From assembly GCA_964599655.1 (NCBI GenBank), contig CAZRGV010000099.1, positions 1 through 23,315 on the forward strand: DNA of 23,315 nt, written 5' to 3'. The position numbers and the translations under genes are program-made. Positions 1 to 8,281 of this stretch are shown here, one piece after another (the stretch's first letter is position 1; each line of letters opens with the position of its first letter). Source of the DNA: CAZRGV01 sp964599655 (GTDB lineage Bacteria > Planctomycetota > Planctomycetia > Isosphaerales > Isosphaeraceae). The notes below the pieces were generated by a model. It made no database searches and had not been told where the DNA came from. It saw nothing but the letters and a program-made list of their open reading frames with translations.

Positions 1-92
1 AAGGCGGCGGCGAGCGCCCCGCCGGCGGCGGCCCGCTGGGCGCGGCTCAGAAAGCGGCGTCGGCTGATGGCCCGATCGCTGCGGTCGCTCAT
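1..92 (-). CDS. Truncated N-terminus of a Tat-exported protein
   Basis: The left edge cuts this gene, and only about 30 residues are visible. The ATG at 92 is preceded by a GAGGAG Shine-Dalgarno sequence eight to twelve bases upstream. The peptide starts MSDRSDRAISRRRFLSR and continues into an Ala/Gly-rich stretch. That is a twin-arginine (SRRRFL) signal followed by a hydrophobic core, so the product is very probably exported folded through the Tat system. It lies 10 bases downstream of the DUF1080 gene on the same strand, so the two are likely co-transcribed. In planctomycetes such neighbours are often Gfo/Idh/MocA-type oxidoreductases or sugar-phosphate isomerase-like proteins, but the catalytic part is outside the window and the function cannot be assigned. 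Confidence 0.7.
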   Translation of the reverse strand, partial: MSDRSDRAISRRRFLSRAQRAAAGGALAAA

Positions 93-102
93 GGGTGACT
101 CC

Positions 103-831
103 TCAATTCAGTGGAAGAAGCCAGATATTTCGATATTGAACTGGGTTCCCGTGATCCTGCAAGTGGATCGGGCCGGGGGAGCAGGGGTCGCCGCCCAGTC
201 CGGCGCGGGTGTTGTCGACGGGGATGGAGAGGTCTTCGTGGATCAAAACGCCGTTTTGATAAACCGTGAGTTTGGCCGGCTTAATTTTTTTGCCATTTTT
301 GCACACTGGAGCCCAGAATTCGATATCATAGCTCTGCCACACGGTGGGAGCCTTGCACGCGTTGACCCGCGGGGCGGAAACCTCGTAAATGGCGCCGCAA
401 TCATTGTCCTTGCTTTTTAGGCCATAACTGTCCAGAATCTGTACCTCATACCGGCCCTGGAGGTAGACGCCGCTGTTGCCTCGGGCCTGTCCTTTCGCGT
501 CCGGCATGTAAGGAACGCGAAACTCGACGTGGAGTTTGAAGTGGCCGTCGAACGTCTGCTTCGTCTTGAGACCACCATTCTGAACTTGCATGGCACCTCC
601 CTCGACGAGTTTCCAGGGGGCCGCCGAGCCGTCGGTCTTGACCCACTGGTCCAGGCTGGTGCCGTCGAAGAGGACGAGGGCTCCGTCGGGAGCCGGCGTC
701 CGAGGAACGTCGAGCTTGTCTTCGGCCTTGGCGATCTTCAGGTCGCCAAGGTCGCCGTACTGGGCCCGGACCGATCCGGAGCCGAGAATCAGGGCCAGCA
801 AACCCAACCAACCACAAGACGACATTCGCAT
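103..831 (-). CDS. Secreted DUF1080 (3-keto-disaccharide hydrolase domain) protein
   Basis: This 242-residue protein has a Sec signal peptide at about 1-23 (hydrophobic GLLALILG, then VRAQ). A single DUF1080 domain follows from about residue 49 to the end. Family hallmarks seen are the opening LVLFDGTSLDQW, the GNSGVYLQGRYEVQILDSYG block at about 118-137, and the closing PIHLQDHGNPVQYRNIWL. The fold is concanavalin A-like. Members are annotated as 3-keto-disaccharide hydrolases or glycan-binding proteins and are greatly expanded in planctomycetes. The protein probably acts outside the cytoplasmic membrane on glycans. The start at 831 has an AGGGAG sequence about ten bases upstream; a second in-frame ATG two codons later is equally possible. 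It lies just upstream of the truncated Tat-signal gene and is probably in an operon with it. The exact substrate is unknown. Confidence 0.9.
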   Translation of the reverse strand: MRMSSCGWLGLLALILGSGSVRAQYGDLGDLKIAKAEDKLDVPRTPAPDGALVLFDGTSLDQWVKTDGSAAPWKLVEGGAMQVQNGGLKTKQTFDGHFKLHVEFRVPYMPDAKGQARGNSGVYLQGRYEVQILDSYGLKSKDNDCGAIYEVSAPRVNACKAPTVWQSYDIEFWAPVCKNGKKIKPAKLTVYQNGVLIHEDLSIPVDNTRAGLGGDPCSPGPIHLQDHGNPVQYRNIWLLPLN

Positions 832-1383
832 GGTGCACGACTCCCTGGAGTGTTACTGAGCCTGACCGTCCAAGGGCGAGGCTCGGAGGCCCCGCCGAGC
901 CCCATGGTGGCGGGGCGGTGCTCGGGGGTCAACACCCCGGCGCCCGTCCTAGATCCGGCAACCCTCGCAAAGCCGTCGCGCGGTGCCCCGGAGCCGGAAA
1001 AACCGACGGTTTGGGGTCGCTGCGCGCGGGGTTGGCTGGCCGATAGTAACGAACGCCGGCGCGAAGGCCCGGTCCTTCGAACGGGCTGTTCAGCCGTGCG
1101 TCAAAGGGGGATTGAAATCGAGCGACCGGCGTCTTGGAAACGCGGGTCGCGAGGTCAAAAATGGGGGCTCGAACGAAAAAACTTCGAAGGCGCGCGGAGC
1201 GCCCTAAGTGATGTTCCGGTCGGGCGCCGGTGTTGCCATGCCGGCGTCGCAACAGGGCCAAGAACGCGGCCGAAGCGAGAAAACCATTGGCGAGGTTTTG
1301 CGACAGCGTTAACCTCGTTCCATTCGNNNNNNNNNNNNNNNNNNNNGCCCTCTGGTTCTTGTGTCTTAAGGAGCCTTGCCACG
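832..1383. other. Intergenic region with an assembly gap
   Basis: About 550 bases separate the divergent DUF1080 and ADP-ribosylglycohydrolase genes. It holds a run of 20 N at 1327-1346. A short inverted repeat (GGCTCGG at 880-886 with CCGAGCC at 895-901) lies close to the DUF1080 start. Several open frames cross the region, but none has a convincing start, recognisable domain or protein-like composition, so no gene is called. No clear promoter was seen. The true length is uncertain because of the gap. Confidence 0.6.
1327..1346. other. Assembly gap (20 N)
   Basis: A run of 20 undetermined bases lies about 37 bases before the ADP-ribosylglycohydrolase start. Promoter sequence for that gene may be missing here. 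Confidence 0.99.
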
Positions 1384-2558
1384 ATGCCTCAATCGACCCG
1401 CATCGACCGCGCCCGGGGCTGCCTGCTCGGGCTGGCCGCGGGGGATGCCCTCGGGGCTCCCCTGGAAGGGCTCAGCGCCCAGCAGATTCGATCGCATTAC
1501 GGCCAGGTGGTTGATTTTGTCGATGGGGTTCGGGCCTGGAAGCGCAAGCCCTACCGCTGGCGTCTTCCGGGGACGATACCCAGCAAGCGCTCGTGCTGGC
1601 CGACTGCCTGCTGGAGCAGGGCCGGATCGATCCCACGTGGGTTGCCAGGACCTATCTGGCCCTCGCGACTCCCAAAGGCACGTATCACGGAGCGCACCGG
1701 GGTATCGGTCGAAGCTTCCGCCTGGTCCTCTCCGAGCTGGAGCGAGGGGTCTCGCCGCACGACACGGGTCAGACCTCGGCCGGGATCGGCGCGGCCATGC
1801 GGATCGCTCCCGTGGCCCTCTACTTGCTCGACGAACCCGAGGCGCTGCTGTCCGCGGTCATGAACGCCAGCCTCATGACGCACCGGGATATCCGCAGCCT
1901 CGCCGGGGCCATGGCCGTCGCCTGCGCCGTTCGGAGACTGGCCATGGGCGAGCCCCGGACCCCCAGCCTGATCTTCAAGCTGGCCGCCGACGTCGCCCGC
2001 GCCGAGGAGCAAATCGCCCAACAGTACGCGGGCTCGGTCGTCTCGACCCGGGATCACCTCCACGCCGTGTCCGTGGCGATCGCCAACACCGAGGCCCTGC
2101 TGGAAATTCCCCGAGAACGAGCCATGGCGTCGCTGGTCGAGGAGGCCAACCGGCACGGCGCCGATCCGATCTGCCGTCGAGCGACGATGGGTTTCCCGCC
2201 AGCCTGTATTCCCACGTGTCTCTATCTTCTCTACACCACCGACACGTTTGACGATGCGCTGATCGACGTGGTGAACCTCGGCGGAGACGCCGACACGACC
2301 GGCGCGATCCTCGGGGCGATGGCGGGGGCCTACTACGGCGACCGGGCCATTCCCAACCGCTGGCTCGACCGGCTCCAGAACCAGGATGGCATTGCCCTCC
2401 GGGCTGAGGCTCTCGTCCGACGCGATCCCTCGGGGCTGGCGATTCCCGATCTCATCGAGACCGAACGGCTCTTGACCGAGCGCGAATCGGCGACGCGCGA
2501 CGGGCAAGTGGCGCAGCGGCAGAATGGGGGGGATCTCGGAGCGAACCGTCGGATCTGA
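1384..2558 (+). pseudogene. ADP-ribosylglycohydrolase family protein, frameshifted
   Basis: The ATG at 1384 opens a DraG/ARH-like protein. The first frame gives RARGCLLGLAAGDALGAP, the typical N-terminal motif, and stays coherent to RWRLPG near 1570. From 1572 the correct sequence continues one frame over, starting DDTQQALVLADCLLEQG, and runs to the stop at 2558. The DDT motif and the late GGDADTTGAILGAMAGAYYG block supply the Asp/Thr ligands of the two Mg2+ ions in this family, which removes ADP-ribose from proteins or small molecules. Family members usually have three or four residues between the LPG and DDT segments. Here only two bases (GG) remain, so one base, or about ten, has been lost. 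The rest of the frame looks intact, which suggests a recent mutation or an assembly error close to a gap rather than an old pseudogene. Confidence 0.85.
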
Positions 2559-2634
2559 CGATTCCTTCCGGGTCCCTCCTCCATGTGCCCGAGGGCCATG
2601 AGGGCGTCCCGCCGAGTGGAACGGGCCGACACAC

Positions 2635-2666
2635 TCCTCGACCCGAGACGGTCCCCGGGTCGAGGA
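2635..2666. terminator. 11-bp hairpin after the glycohydrolase, possible terminator
   Basis: The arms TCCTCGACCCG (2635-2645) and CGGGTCGAGGA (2656-2666) are perfectly complementary around a 10-base loop, 76 bases after the stop at 2558. There is no T-run after the stem, so intrinsic termination is uncertain. The remaining intergenic sequence up to 2848 shows nothing else clear. Confidence 0.35.
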
Positions 2667-2848
2667 ATCGCTCACACTTCGGAACTCCTTTTGGCCGCTC
2701 GACTTCCTCGAATTCGACGATCGTTTCGCGCGATTCGTTCGTTTCGCGTCTCTTTTCGACCCCCCGGCCTTCGGCTAAGCTAAGAGAGGGAGGGCATACG
2801 CGCACGCGGCCTGGCCCGGTTCCGCCACGGCTCAGGGAGCGTCGGTCG

Positions 2849-3373
2849 ATGGCCCGAATCATCCGCGATCGGATCGTACGACAGCTCGACGAGGCCGAGG
2901 GATACCTCATGCTCGGCCTTCCACAACGCGCGCTGGAGATCCTCGAATCGCGTACGGAATGGCCCGGCATGACGTTCGAGTCGAGCTTCCTGACCGGCGA
3001 GGCGCTCCGATCCCTGGGACGGATTCGCGAGGCGCTGCGGCCCCTGGAGCGAGCCGCGGCGCTCCGGCCCGACGACGTGGCGGTCGCCATCAGCCTCGGC
3101 TGGTGCTACAAGCGGACGCACCGTCTCGCCCAGGCGATCGACGCGCTCGAACGCGCCAGCCGGGAGCATCCCGAAGAGCCCCTGCTCCACTACAACCTCG
3201 CCTGCTACTGGAGCCTCGCCGGAAATCCGGCGAAGAGCCTCGAGGAACTGAGCGCCGCCCTGACGCTCGACCCCGACCTCCGGGAGCGGATTGTCGAGGA
3301 GCCGGACTTCGACGGCCTTCGCGGGCATCCCGAGTTCGAACGCATCGCCTCGGGCAAGACGCCGCAGGCATGA
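2849..3373 (+). CDS. Small tetratricopeptide-repeat (TPR) protein
   Basis: This 174-residue protein has no signal peptide and is probably cytoplasmic. It is built almost entirely of helical pairs with the TPR spacing: EAEGYLMLGLPQRALEILE (from about 15), GEALRSLGRIREALRPLERAAALRPDD (about 51-77), then LGWCYKRTHRLAQAIDALERA, and LACYWSLAGNPAKSLEELSAALTLDP. The end (EEPDFDGLRGHPEFERI) is a common closing segment in TPR proteins of this lineage. TPRs act as protein-protein scaffolds; the partner is unknown. The ATG at 2849 was chosen because AGGGAGC lies eight bases upstream and the repeat register starts directly after it. The open frame extends further upstream but without protein-like sequence. 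It converges on the minus-strand gene ending at 3431. Confidence 0.85.
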   Translation: MARIIRDRIVRQLDEAEGYLMLGLPQRALEILESRTEWPGMTFESSFLTGEALRSLGRIREALRPLERAAALRPDDVAVAISLGWCYKRTHRLAQAIDALERASREHPEEPLLHYNLACYWSLAGNPAKSLEELSAALTLDPDLRERIVEEPDFDGLRGHPEFERIASGKTPQA

Positions 3374-3430
3374 CTTGGCCGGCGGTCAGAGCGGTTCGGA
3401 AGACACCGGCGACGGGGCGATGCCGCGGGC

Positions 3431-4081
3431 TCAGCGGGTCGCCCGCGCCTCCGACGATCGTGCCTCCGCGACGCGGACCGTGAACGGCCGGCCCAGAAGG
3501 GCCCTCCATCGCTGTTGCTGATCGGGGTTCAGCACGCTGAGGACCTGCTGAGCCAGCGGAACTTCGTCCTTCGGGCTCTGCTTGCCCTGCGAACGCTCGG
3601 CGTGCCGGCGCGCGACGGCCTCGGAGAGCCTCGCCCGCTGATCGCCGGTCAGTCCGAGCAGCTCCGCGACCCACGACCGGCTCACGACGGCCGAAGGCCC
3701 CTCCCACTGGAGATCCACCTGAAGCAAGCGGGCCCGCTGCTCATCGGAGAGCTGCGTTTCGAGCCAGCTCTGCTGGGCCTCGTCGATGGCCCGGCGCGCC
3801 GGCAACGCCTGCGAATCGGGCATGCCTCGAAGGGCCGCGGCACGGGCGTACAACTCGGCGACGATGCCCCGGGCGGCCGTGACCTGGCTGGCGGTCATTC
3901 CAAGATCGGCCTGGACGTCGGGCCGGGTCAGCAGAAGGATGGGCGCGGTGCGAACCCCAAGGCGGTCGTCGGGCAAGACCCAGTCCTCGCCTTGAGCCAG
4001 GGTCGCGCCCGCCGGCACGATCTCCAGACCAGCAACCAGGACCAGCGCACGGAGCGCGACGGGCGTCAATCCATGACGCAT
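3431..4081 (-). CDS. Exported helical protein, Spy/CpxP-like pattern
   Basis: This 216-residue protein has a Sec signal at about 1-29 (hydrophobic core ALRALVLVAGLEIVPAGATLAQ). The mature part is predicted almost wholly helical. It carries repeated leucine-heptad elements of the type L-x-L/M-T-x-x-Q: DLGMTASQV, QLSDEQRARLLQVDLQ, LLGLTGDQRARL and VLNPDQQQRWRALLG. This resembles the LTXXQ motif of periplasmic Spy/CpxP chaperones, which bind unfolded proteins and envelope stress regulators, but the similarity is only at pattern level. The ATG at 4081 has GGAGGG about nine bases upstream. The next upstream gene on the same strand (start 5511) has a similar helical LSNEQ motif, so the two may be functionally linked, although 176 bases separate them. 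Confidence 0.75.
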   Translation of the reverse strand: MRHGLTPVALRALVLVAGLEIVPAGATLAQGEDWVLPDDRLGVRTAPILLLTRPDVQADLGMTASQVTAARGIVAELYARAAALRGMPDSQALPARRAIDEAQQSWLETQLSDEQRARLLQVDLQWEGPSAVVSRSWVAELLGLTGDQRARLSEAVARRHAERSQGKQSPKDEVPLAQQVLSVLNPDQQQRWRALLGRPFTVRVAEARSSEARATR

Positions 4082-4257
4082 AGTTCGATCCCTCCGGCGG
4101 TCGCCGTGGTGGAACGACTCGGAACCTTCGAACCCCGCCGAGTCCGAGACAGGGCTTGGCCGATGGTTATACGACGAAACGACCGGTCCGGGAAGCCCAA
4201 GTGGGTTCCCGGCCGATCGTGTCGATTCGACGTGTGATCACGGAGTCGCGTGGGCGA

Positions 4258-5511
4258 TCAGCGATTGACGCCGGTCGCCGGACGGCTGCTGACCGCGTTT
4301 CGGCCGTTGGTCGAGACCGGCGCCGCGCCGCCCCCCTGGCCTCGAGGGCCGCGATTTTGCGGGCCGCCAAAGCGCGGGTTGTTGGTCGGTTCGAGAAGCA
4401 CCGAGAGGTCGAAGCTCGCGCCCAGCATCTTGTTGAAGCTGGACTTCTGCTTGGGCAGAAGGACGCGAGCGATGGCCGACTCCGCGGCCTTGAGCAGCTT
4501 GTCTTGCTGGACTCCCATCTCGGCCATCCGATCACGCATGGCCTGGAACTCGGGGCTGTTGAAGTCGGGCCGACCCCCGCCGCGTGGCCCGCCTTGCTGG
4601 GGCCCGCCTTGCTGGGGCCCACCTTGCTGGGGATTGTTGTTCCCGGCAATGCCGCCGTTGGCCGGTTGCCGCCCTTGACCGGGAGCCGCGCCCCCCTGCC
4701 CTGGACCACCCTGACCACCCGGACGCGGGAAATTCCCCCGCATGTTCTGGAACTGCTGGGTCATCAGCTCGCGCTGCTGGGTGTTCATCTGTTCGATGAT
4801 CGCCTGGATCTGCTGGTACTGGACGTCGTTGATGAGCAGCTTCTGGGCGACCTCGGGCTCGGCAACGGCTGTCGGGCCGATGATTCGCAGGCGGATCTGC
4901 TCGAGGCGATTCCGCTGGGCCGTGCTGAGAATCGAGTTGATCTGTTGCTCGGTCTTGTCGTTGAGCGCGGTCATGGCCTGTTGCATCTGTTGCATCATGG
5001 CGGGATCGAATCCGCCCCGGCCTCCACGACCACCGCGACCGCCGCCCTGGTTGGCGTTGTTGTTGCGGCTGTTTTGCATTTGATTTCGCATCTGCTCGAA
5101 GGCGGCGCGCCGTTCCTCGCTCGAGCTGTCGGAGACCTTGGCCAGCGCCTGTTTCTGCTCGTTGGAGAGCTTCAGCTCATCCTGCAAGGCGGGGGTTCGC
5201 AACAGGAGAGGAATCATTCCACCGCCACCGCCGCCGCCACCGAAGAAGCCGCCACGGCCACCGCCTCGACCGGACGAGTTGTTGAGCTTCGAGACTTCCG
5301 ACCGGAGCCGCCGAAGCCGCATGGCCGGATCGTCCCAGGGCGCGCGAGGCTGGTTCTGCGGCTGGTTGCTTTGATTGTCCGCGCCGGCTTGCCCCTGAGC
5401 GGGGTTTTGAGGCGGCGGCACGGCGCGGCTGGTTTGCGCCGGAGCGAGGTTTGCCATCGACAGGACGACCGTCGCCGCGACGGTCAGGGGGAGAGGGCGA
5501 GGCCTGCGCAT
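4258..5511 (-). CDS. Secreted Gln/Asn/Gly-rich low-complexity protein
   Basis: This protein has 417 residues from the ATG at 5511, which has GGAGGTG about eight bases upstream. A frame-compatible ATG at 5535 would add eight unlikely residues in front of the signal. A Sec signal peptide spans about 1-26 (VAATVVLSMANLAPAQ). Low-complexity linkers alternate with helical segments: a Gly run at 83-98, helix with LKLSNEQKQALAKV at about 113-126, an RGG-rich stretch at 157-167, a Gln-rich helix at 172-260, a Gly/Pro/Gln region with three tandem QQGGP units at 295-309, then helix at 318-372. The helices share the Spy-like LSNEQ pattern with the gene at 3431. No enzyme motif is visible. The role could be an extracellular matrix or scaffold component; this is inference from composition. 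It is probably real: the signal peptide, Shine-Dalgarno sequence and codon phase agree. Confidence 0.8.
   Translation of the reverse strand: MRRPRPLPLTVAATVVLSMANLAPAQTSRAVPPPQNPAQGQAGADNQSNQPQNQPRAPWDDPAMRLRRLRSEVSKLNNSSGRGGGRGGFFGGGGGGGGMIPLLLRTPALQDELKLSNEQKQALAKVSDSSSEERRAAFEQMRNQMQNSRNNNANQGGGRGGRGGRGGFDPAMMQQMQQAMTALNDKTEQQINSILSTAQRNRLEQIRLRIIGPTAVAEPEVAQKLLINDVQYQQIQAIIEQMNTQQRELMTQQFQNMRGNFPRPGGQGGPGQGGAAPGQGRQPANGGIAGNNNPQQGGPQQGGPQQGGPRGGGRPDFNSPEFQAMRDRMAEMGVQQDKLLKAAESAIARVLLPKQKSSFNKMLGASFDLSVLLEPTNNPRFGGPQNRGPRGQGGGAAPVSTNGRNAVSSRPATGVNR
4591..4632. repeat. 15-bp tandem repeat coding for QQGGP
   Basis: Almost three copies of GCCTTGCTGGGGCCC lie in tandem within the Gln/Gly-rich gene (one G-to-A change in the third copy). 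The unit is a multiple of three, so copy-number change would alter linker length without breaking the frame. Confidence 0.8.
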
Positions 5512-5720
5512 CGTCGGGCACCTCCACGGATGCAACAGAGGGGATTCGGCCGAGAACGAGGGAATGCCATCGGGCCGAACCGGACCGTGGCCATACCTTC
5601 TATCTGTAGCGGCATGCCGGGCCGTTTCGTCCCAACATCTTTTCTGGCCGTCATCCTAACGCGGGCCGCGCGGAAGTCCCATGCAAAACTTGAAATTCGC
5701 GGACGGCCCGTTGTCGGGAC
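5512..5720. other. Intergenic region between two minus-strand genes
   Basis: About 210 bases lie between the Ig-like membrane protein and the Gln/Gly-rich gene downstream of it. No hairpin followed by T residues and no convincing promoter pair was found. The length suggests the two genes are transcribed separately. Confidence 0.4.
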
Positions 5721-6479
5721 TCATCCGTGCGGTCGCCAGAGCCACAGCGCCAGCGCTGTCGCCGCCGCGACCGCCCCCAGGCTGACCGTGGCCCGATAGA
5801 CGAGAAACCGCCAACGGAGTGATCGAAGGGCCCCCTCCGCCGTGGCGTCGGCCGGCAGCGAGGAGGCCGACCAACGCTGCAAGGCCGAAACACTGTTCAT
5901 GCCGACCAGATAGACCAGAAACAGGACCAGGAAGCCGAATCCTTGCTCGAGCCACGATCGCCAGGGGATCGGCGGCAGGGCCGGCTTCCAGGCCGAGGGG
6001 GTCGACAGTGGGCCGTCGGGCTGGTAGATCACAAGTCTGGTGGCGCGGGCCGTCCGGTCGGAGCCGTCGCTGACGCGCAGCAGCAACTCGACTGGCTTCG
6101 GCGTGCCTTTCCGGGGTGTGCCCTGGATCTGGCCGGTGTCGGCGTCGAAGCGCAGTCCCTCGGGGAGCTCGCCGTCGATCGACCATCGGAGCGGGCCGTG
6201 TCCGCCGCTGGCGGCGAGGGCCACCTGATACGGATGCCCCGCGATCGCCTCGGGAAGGGTGTCGGGCGTGGTGATCGTCAAGGGAGCGCTCGTCTCCTCG
6301 CCGTTGCCGGGTCGGGGCAGGTCGATGGCCTTGGGCAGCAGGGCCATGATGACCATCGTTAACAGCAAGATGAACAGCAAGGCGCCGGTCAGCTTCGTGA
6401 CGACCACCGCCACGAACGAATCTTCCCCCGAGCCGCCGAACTCGGGGCCTGAATGACCACCCCGTCTCGATCGTCGCAT
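5721..6479 (-). CDS. Membrane protein with one putative Ig (He_PIG-like) domain
   Basis: This is a 252-residue protein. Residues 1-22 are basic and polar, and the first membrane helix is at about 25-48 (VVTKLTGALLFILLLTMVIMALLP). Residues 73-153 form a beta-sandwich of the putative-Ig (PF05345-like) type, recognised by LPEAIAGHPYQVALAASGGHGPLRWSI followed by LPEGLRFDADTGQIQGTP. Two more membrane helices lie at about 179-197 and 225-247. The Ig-like domain therefore sits outside the cytoplasm between helices 1 and 2. The short N-terminal tail plus helix recalls the anchor of ExbD/MotB-type proteins, but the conserved Asp of that family is not evident. GGAGG lies about ten bases before the ATG at 6479. 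It is divergent from the Tat-exported deacetylase-like gene. A structural or adhesion role is inferred only from the fold. Confidence 0.8.
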   Translation of the reverse strand: MRRSRRGGHSGPEFGGSGEDSFVAVVVTKLTGALLFILLLTMVIMALLPKAIDLPRPGNGEETSAPLTITTPDTLPEAIAGHPYQVALAASGGHGPLRWSIDGELPEGLRFDADTGQIQGTPRKGTPKPVELLLRVSDGSDRTARATRLVIYQPDGPLSTPSAWKPALPPIPWRSWLEQGFGFLVLFLVYLVGMNSVSALQRWSASSLPADATAEGALRSLRWRFLVYRATVSLGAVAAATALALWLWRPHG

Positions 6480-6701
6480 CGGTCGTCGGCCTCCGTGCCG
6501 TGCGTTGTGTCGCGAGACCCCTCATGATCCCGGGGGAACAGGCGGAGAACGGGCCTCCCTCGCGGGCGGAACCGGAGCGCTCCCCGGTTCCATCGCCTCG
6601 TGGAGTTGGCCCGTGGGGGAACCCAACCGTCTCTGTTATATTCGACCATCACCGACCGCGGAATCAGACTTCCTGGCACAACCTGAGCGGGACGACTCTC
6701 C

Positions 6702-8102
6702 ATGAGTGACGCAAACCGGCGCGAGTTTCTCAAGGCCAGTACCCTGGGACTGCTCGGATCGGGGCTGGTCTCGACGTTTTCCGCGTCGAACATCCGAGCC
6801 CAGGAGCCGGGCCAGCGCCCTCGACCGGCGGACCGGGTTTCGGTCATCAACCCCAGGGGCCGGGTGCCGGTCGGCCTGATCATCGACGACTCGACCTGCC
6901 TGGTCAACCTCGCCTACTTCGCGATCCCCCAGTTCGCAGAGGTCTTCCCCGACCGCTACCTCCAACCCTGGCGAAGCCTACCCCGAGAGATCCCCGACGG
7001 CTTCGTCCGCAAGTTCGGCGAGTGGTGCGCCGAGCACGGCGTGAAGGGAAAGTACAGCATCGTGCCGTATCCCGCCTGCGTGGGCTGGCTTGACCGTGAG
7101 CTGCCCGGCTGGTCGCGCAAGGAACTGGAGGCGAGCCTCGAGCTGGTCCGAACCCTGATGGTCCCGAACTGGGACATCCATCCCGAGATGGTCAGTCACA
7201 CCTGGGCCATCAACACAAGAACCGGCCGGCCCTATCCCGAACGTTCGGAACGGTTCATGGAGAACTGGGGGTTCAGCGTTGGCAAGTCGGCCGACGAGTT
7301 GACCGACTACCTCGCCTTCGCGCTCCGCATTCTCAAGAACGCCGGACTGCCCTGCGAGGGGATCACCACGCCCGGCGGGTTCGGCAACCGTGTTTTGCCC
7401 GAGCTTTCGCAAGCGACCTTGCAATCATGCCGCGACGTGTACCAGGCCGAGATTCCGCACTACTTCCGCCACCTGTTCACCGACGATCGGAGCGTCGCGC
7501 CCAGGGTGGAGTACGCCTCGGATCTCGACGGACCCGACCCGAAGTGCGTCGTCTCGATCATCGGCTGCACCGGCGACTGGTTCGGCGGCTGGGATGGACT
7601 GACCCCCGGCTCGGTCGATCAATTCATTACCGAGGACCTGAAGGGCGGCCGGATGCCCGAGGTGATCGCCCGGGGCGAGCCGGCGTTGATGGTCGGCCAC
7701 TGGCCGGGGTTCTACTTCAATGGCAAGGAGGTCGGCTTCAAGATCCTGCAAGCGATCGTCGCCCGGCTCGAGGCGGGTTTCGACAACCTTGTGTGGATGA
7801 AGCTGGCGGAAATCGCCCGGTACTGGGCGGCTCGCGAGCTGACGCGAATCGAACCCGCGGCCGACCGGTCGCGGATCGCCTTGAACGCCCCGTTCGCCTG
7901 CCCTGGGTTCACCGTTCAGGTCGACGCCGCGCCGTCGGGTGCCCCTCGGCTCGTCGTCCAGGGCCAGACGACCCCGCTGCGCGAGGTCCGGCGCGCGCTT
8001 CAGCTCGAACCGGGCACCTGGACGCGCTCGAAGCAGGCGGTCCTCGCCTGCTTCGATCTACCGAAAGGCCCTTCAAGCCTGGAATTCGGGCAAGACGGCT
8101 GA
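6702..8102 (+). CDS. Tat-exported polysaccharide deacetylase-like protein
   Basis: This 466-residue protein begins with a clear Tat signal (NRREFLKASTLGLLGSGLVS, about 5-24). The body resembles the glycoside hydrolase/deacetylase (NodB-like) beta/alpha-barrel superfamily. GLIIDDST (about 59-65) gives the paired Asp near the first strand, WDIHPEMVSHTW (about 157-168) gives two His that could complete a metal site, ITTPGGFGNR (about 221-230) fits the later barrel motif, and GHWPGFYFNGKE (332-343) is a further conserved-looking block. Carbohydrate esterase family 4 enzymes deacetylate N-acetylglucosamine polymers, but the His spacing here differs from the usual H-x3-H, so the substrate is open. 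The C-terminal ~80 residues look like a small beta domain. The Shine-Dalgarno is weak (GGGA). The secreted beta-sandwich gene at 8282 follows on the same strand. Confidence 0.75.
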   Translation: MSDANRREFLKASTLGLLGSGLVSTFSASNIRAQEPGQRPRPADRVSVINPRGRVPVGLIIDDSTCLVNLAYFAIPQFAEVFPDRYLQPWRSLPREIPDGFVRKFGEWCAEHGVKGKYSIVPYPACVGWLDRELPGWSRKELEASLELVRTLMVPNWDIHPEMVSHTWAINTRTGRPYPERSERFMENWGFSVGKSADELTDYLAFALRILKNAGLPCEGITTPGGFGNRVLPELSQATLQSCRDVYQAEIPHYFRHLFTDDRSVAPRVEYASDLDGPDPKCVVSIIGCTGDWFGGWDGLTPGSVDQFITEDLKGGRMPEVIARGEPALMVGHWPGFYFNGKEVGFKILQAIVARLEAGFDNLVWMKLAEIARYWAARELTRIEPAADRSRIALNAPFACPGFTVQVDAAPSGAPRLVVQGQTTPLREVRRALQLEPGTWTRSKQAVLACFDLPKGPSSLEFGQDG

Positions 8103-8171
8103 CCCCGCTCGGGTTCGTTTCGTCCTCAACGGAAAGACAACTCCCTCGTCTCGTGAGGTCGAACTCGGGAC

Positions 8172-8201
8172 TTGTGGCGTCCCGACGATCCTTATTACAT
8201 T
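8172..8201 (+). promoter_or_regulatory. Candidate promoter for the gene at 8282
   Basis: TTGTGG (8172-8177), an 18-base spacer and TACATT (8196-8201) lie in an AT-richer patch about 80 bases before the start codon. The match to the sigma-70 consensus is moderate, and the spacer is at the upper normal limit. Confidence 0.3.
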
Positions 8202-8281
8202 ACGAGGGCCAGGCGATGCGACGCACGCCGGCGCGGTTCACACCCGAGCGCTGAGAGCGCAACCACCAGAGCGAGGATCCG

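Noticed and set aside
832..1326. Short genes between the DUF1080 and ADP-ribosylglycohydrolase genes
   Set aside because: Open frames on both strands lack Shine-Dalgarno sequences, domains and signal peptides, and some run into the N gap.
1555..1590. Programmed ribosomal frameshifting in the glycohydrolase
   Set aside because: No slippery heptamer followed by a pseudoknot is evident, this family is not known for recoding, and residues between LPG and DDT appear missing. A deletion or sequence error is simpler.
1551..2675. Minus-strand open frame over the ADP-ribosylglycohydrolase
   Set aside because: The plus strand carries the conserved DDTQ and GGDADTTGAILGA motifs. The antisense product is low-complexity Arg/Gly/Asp-rich.
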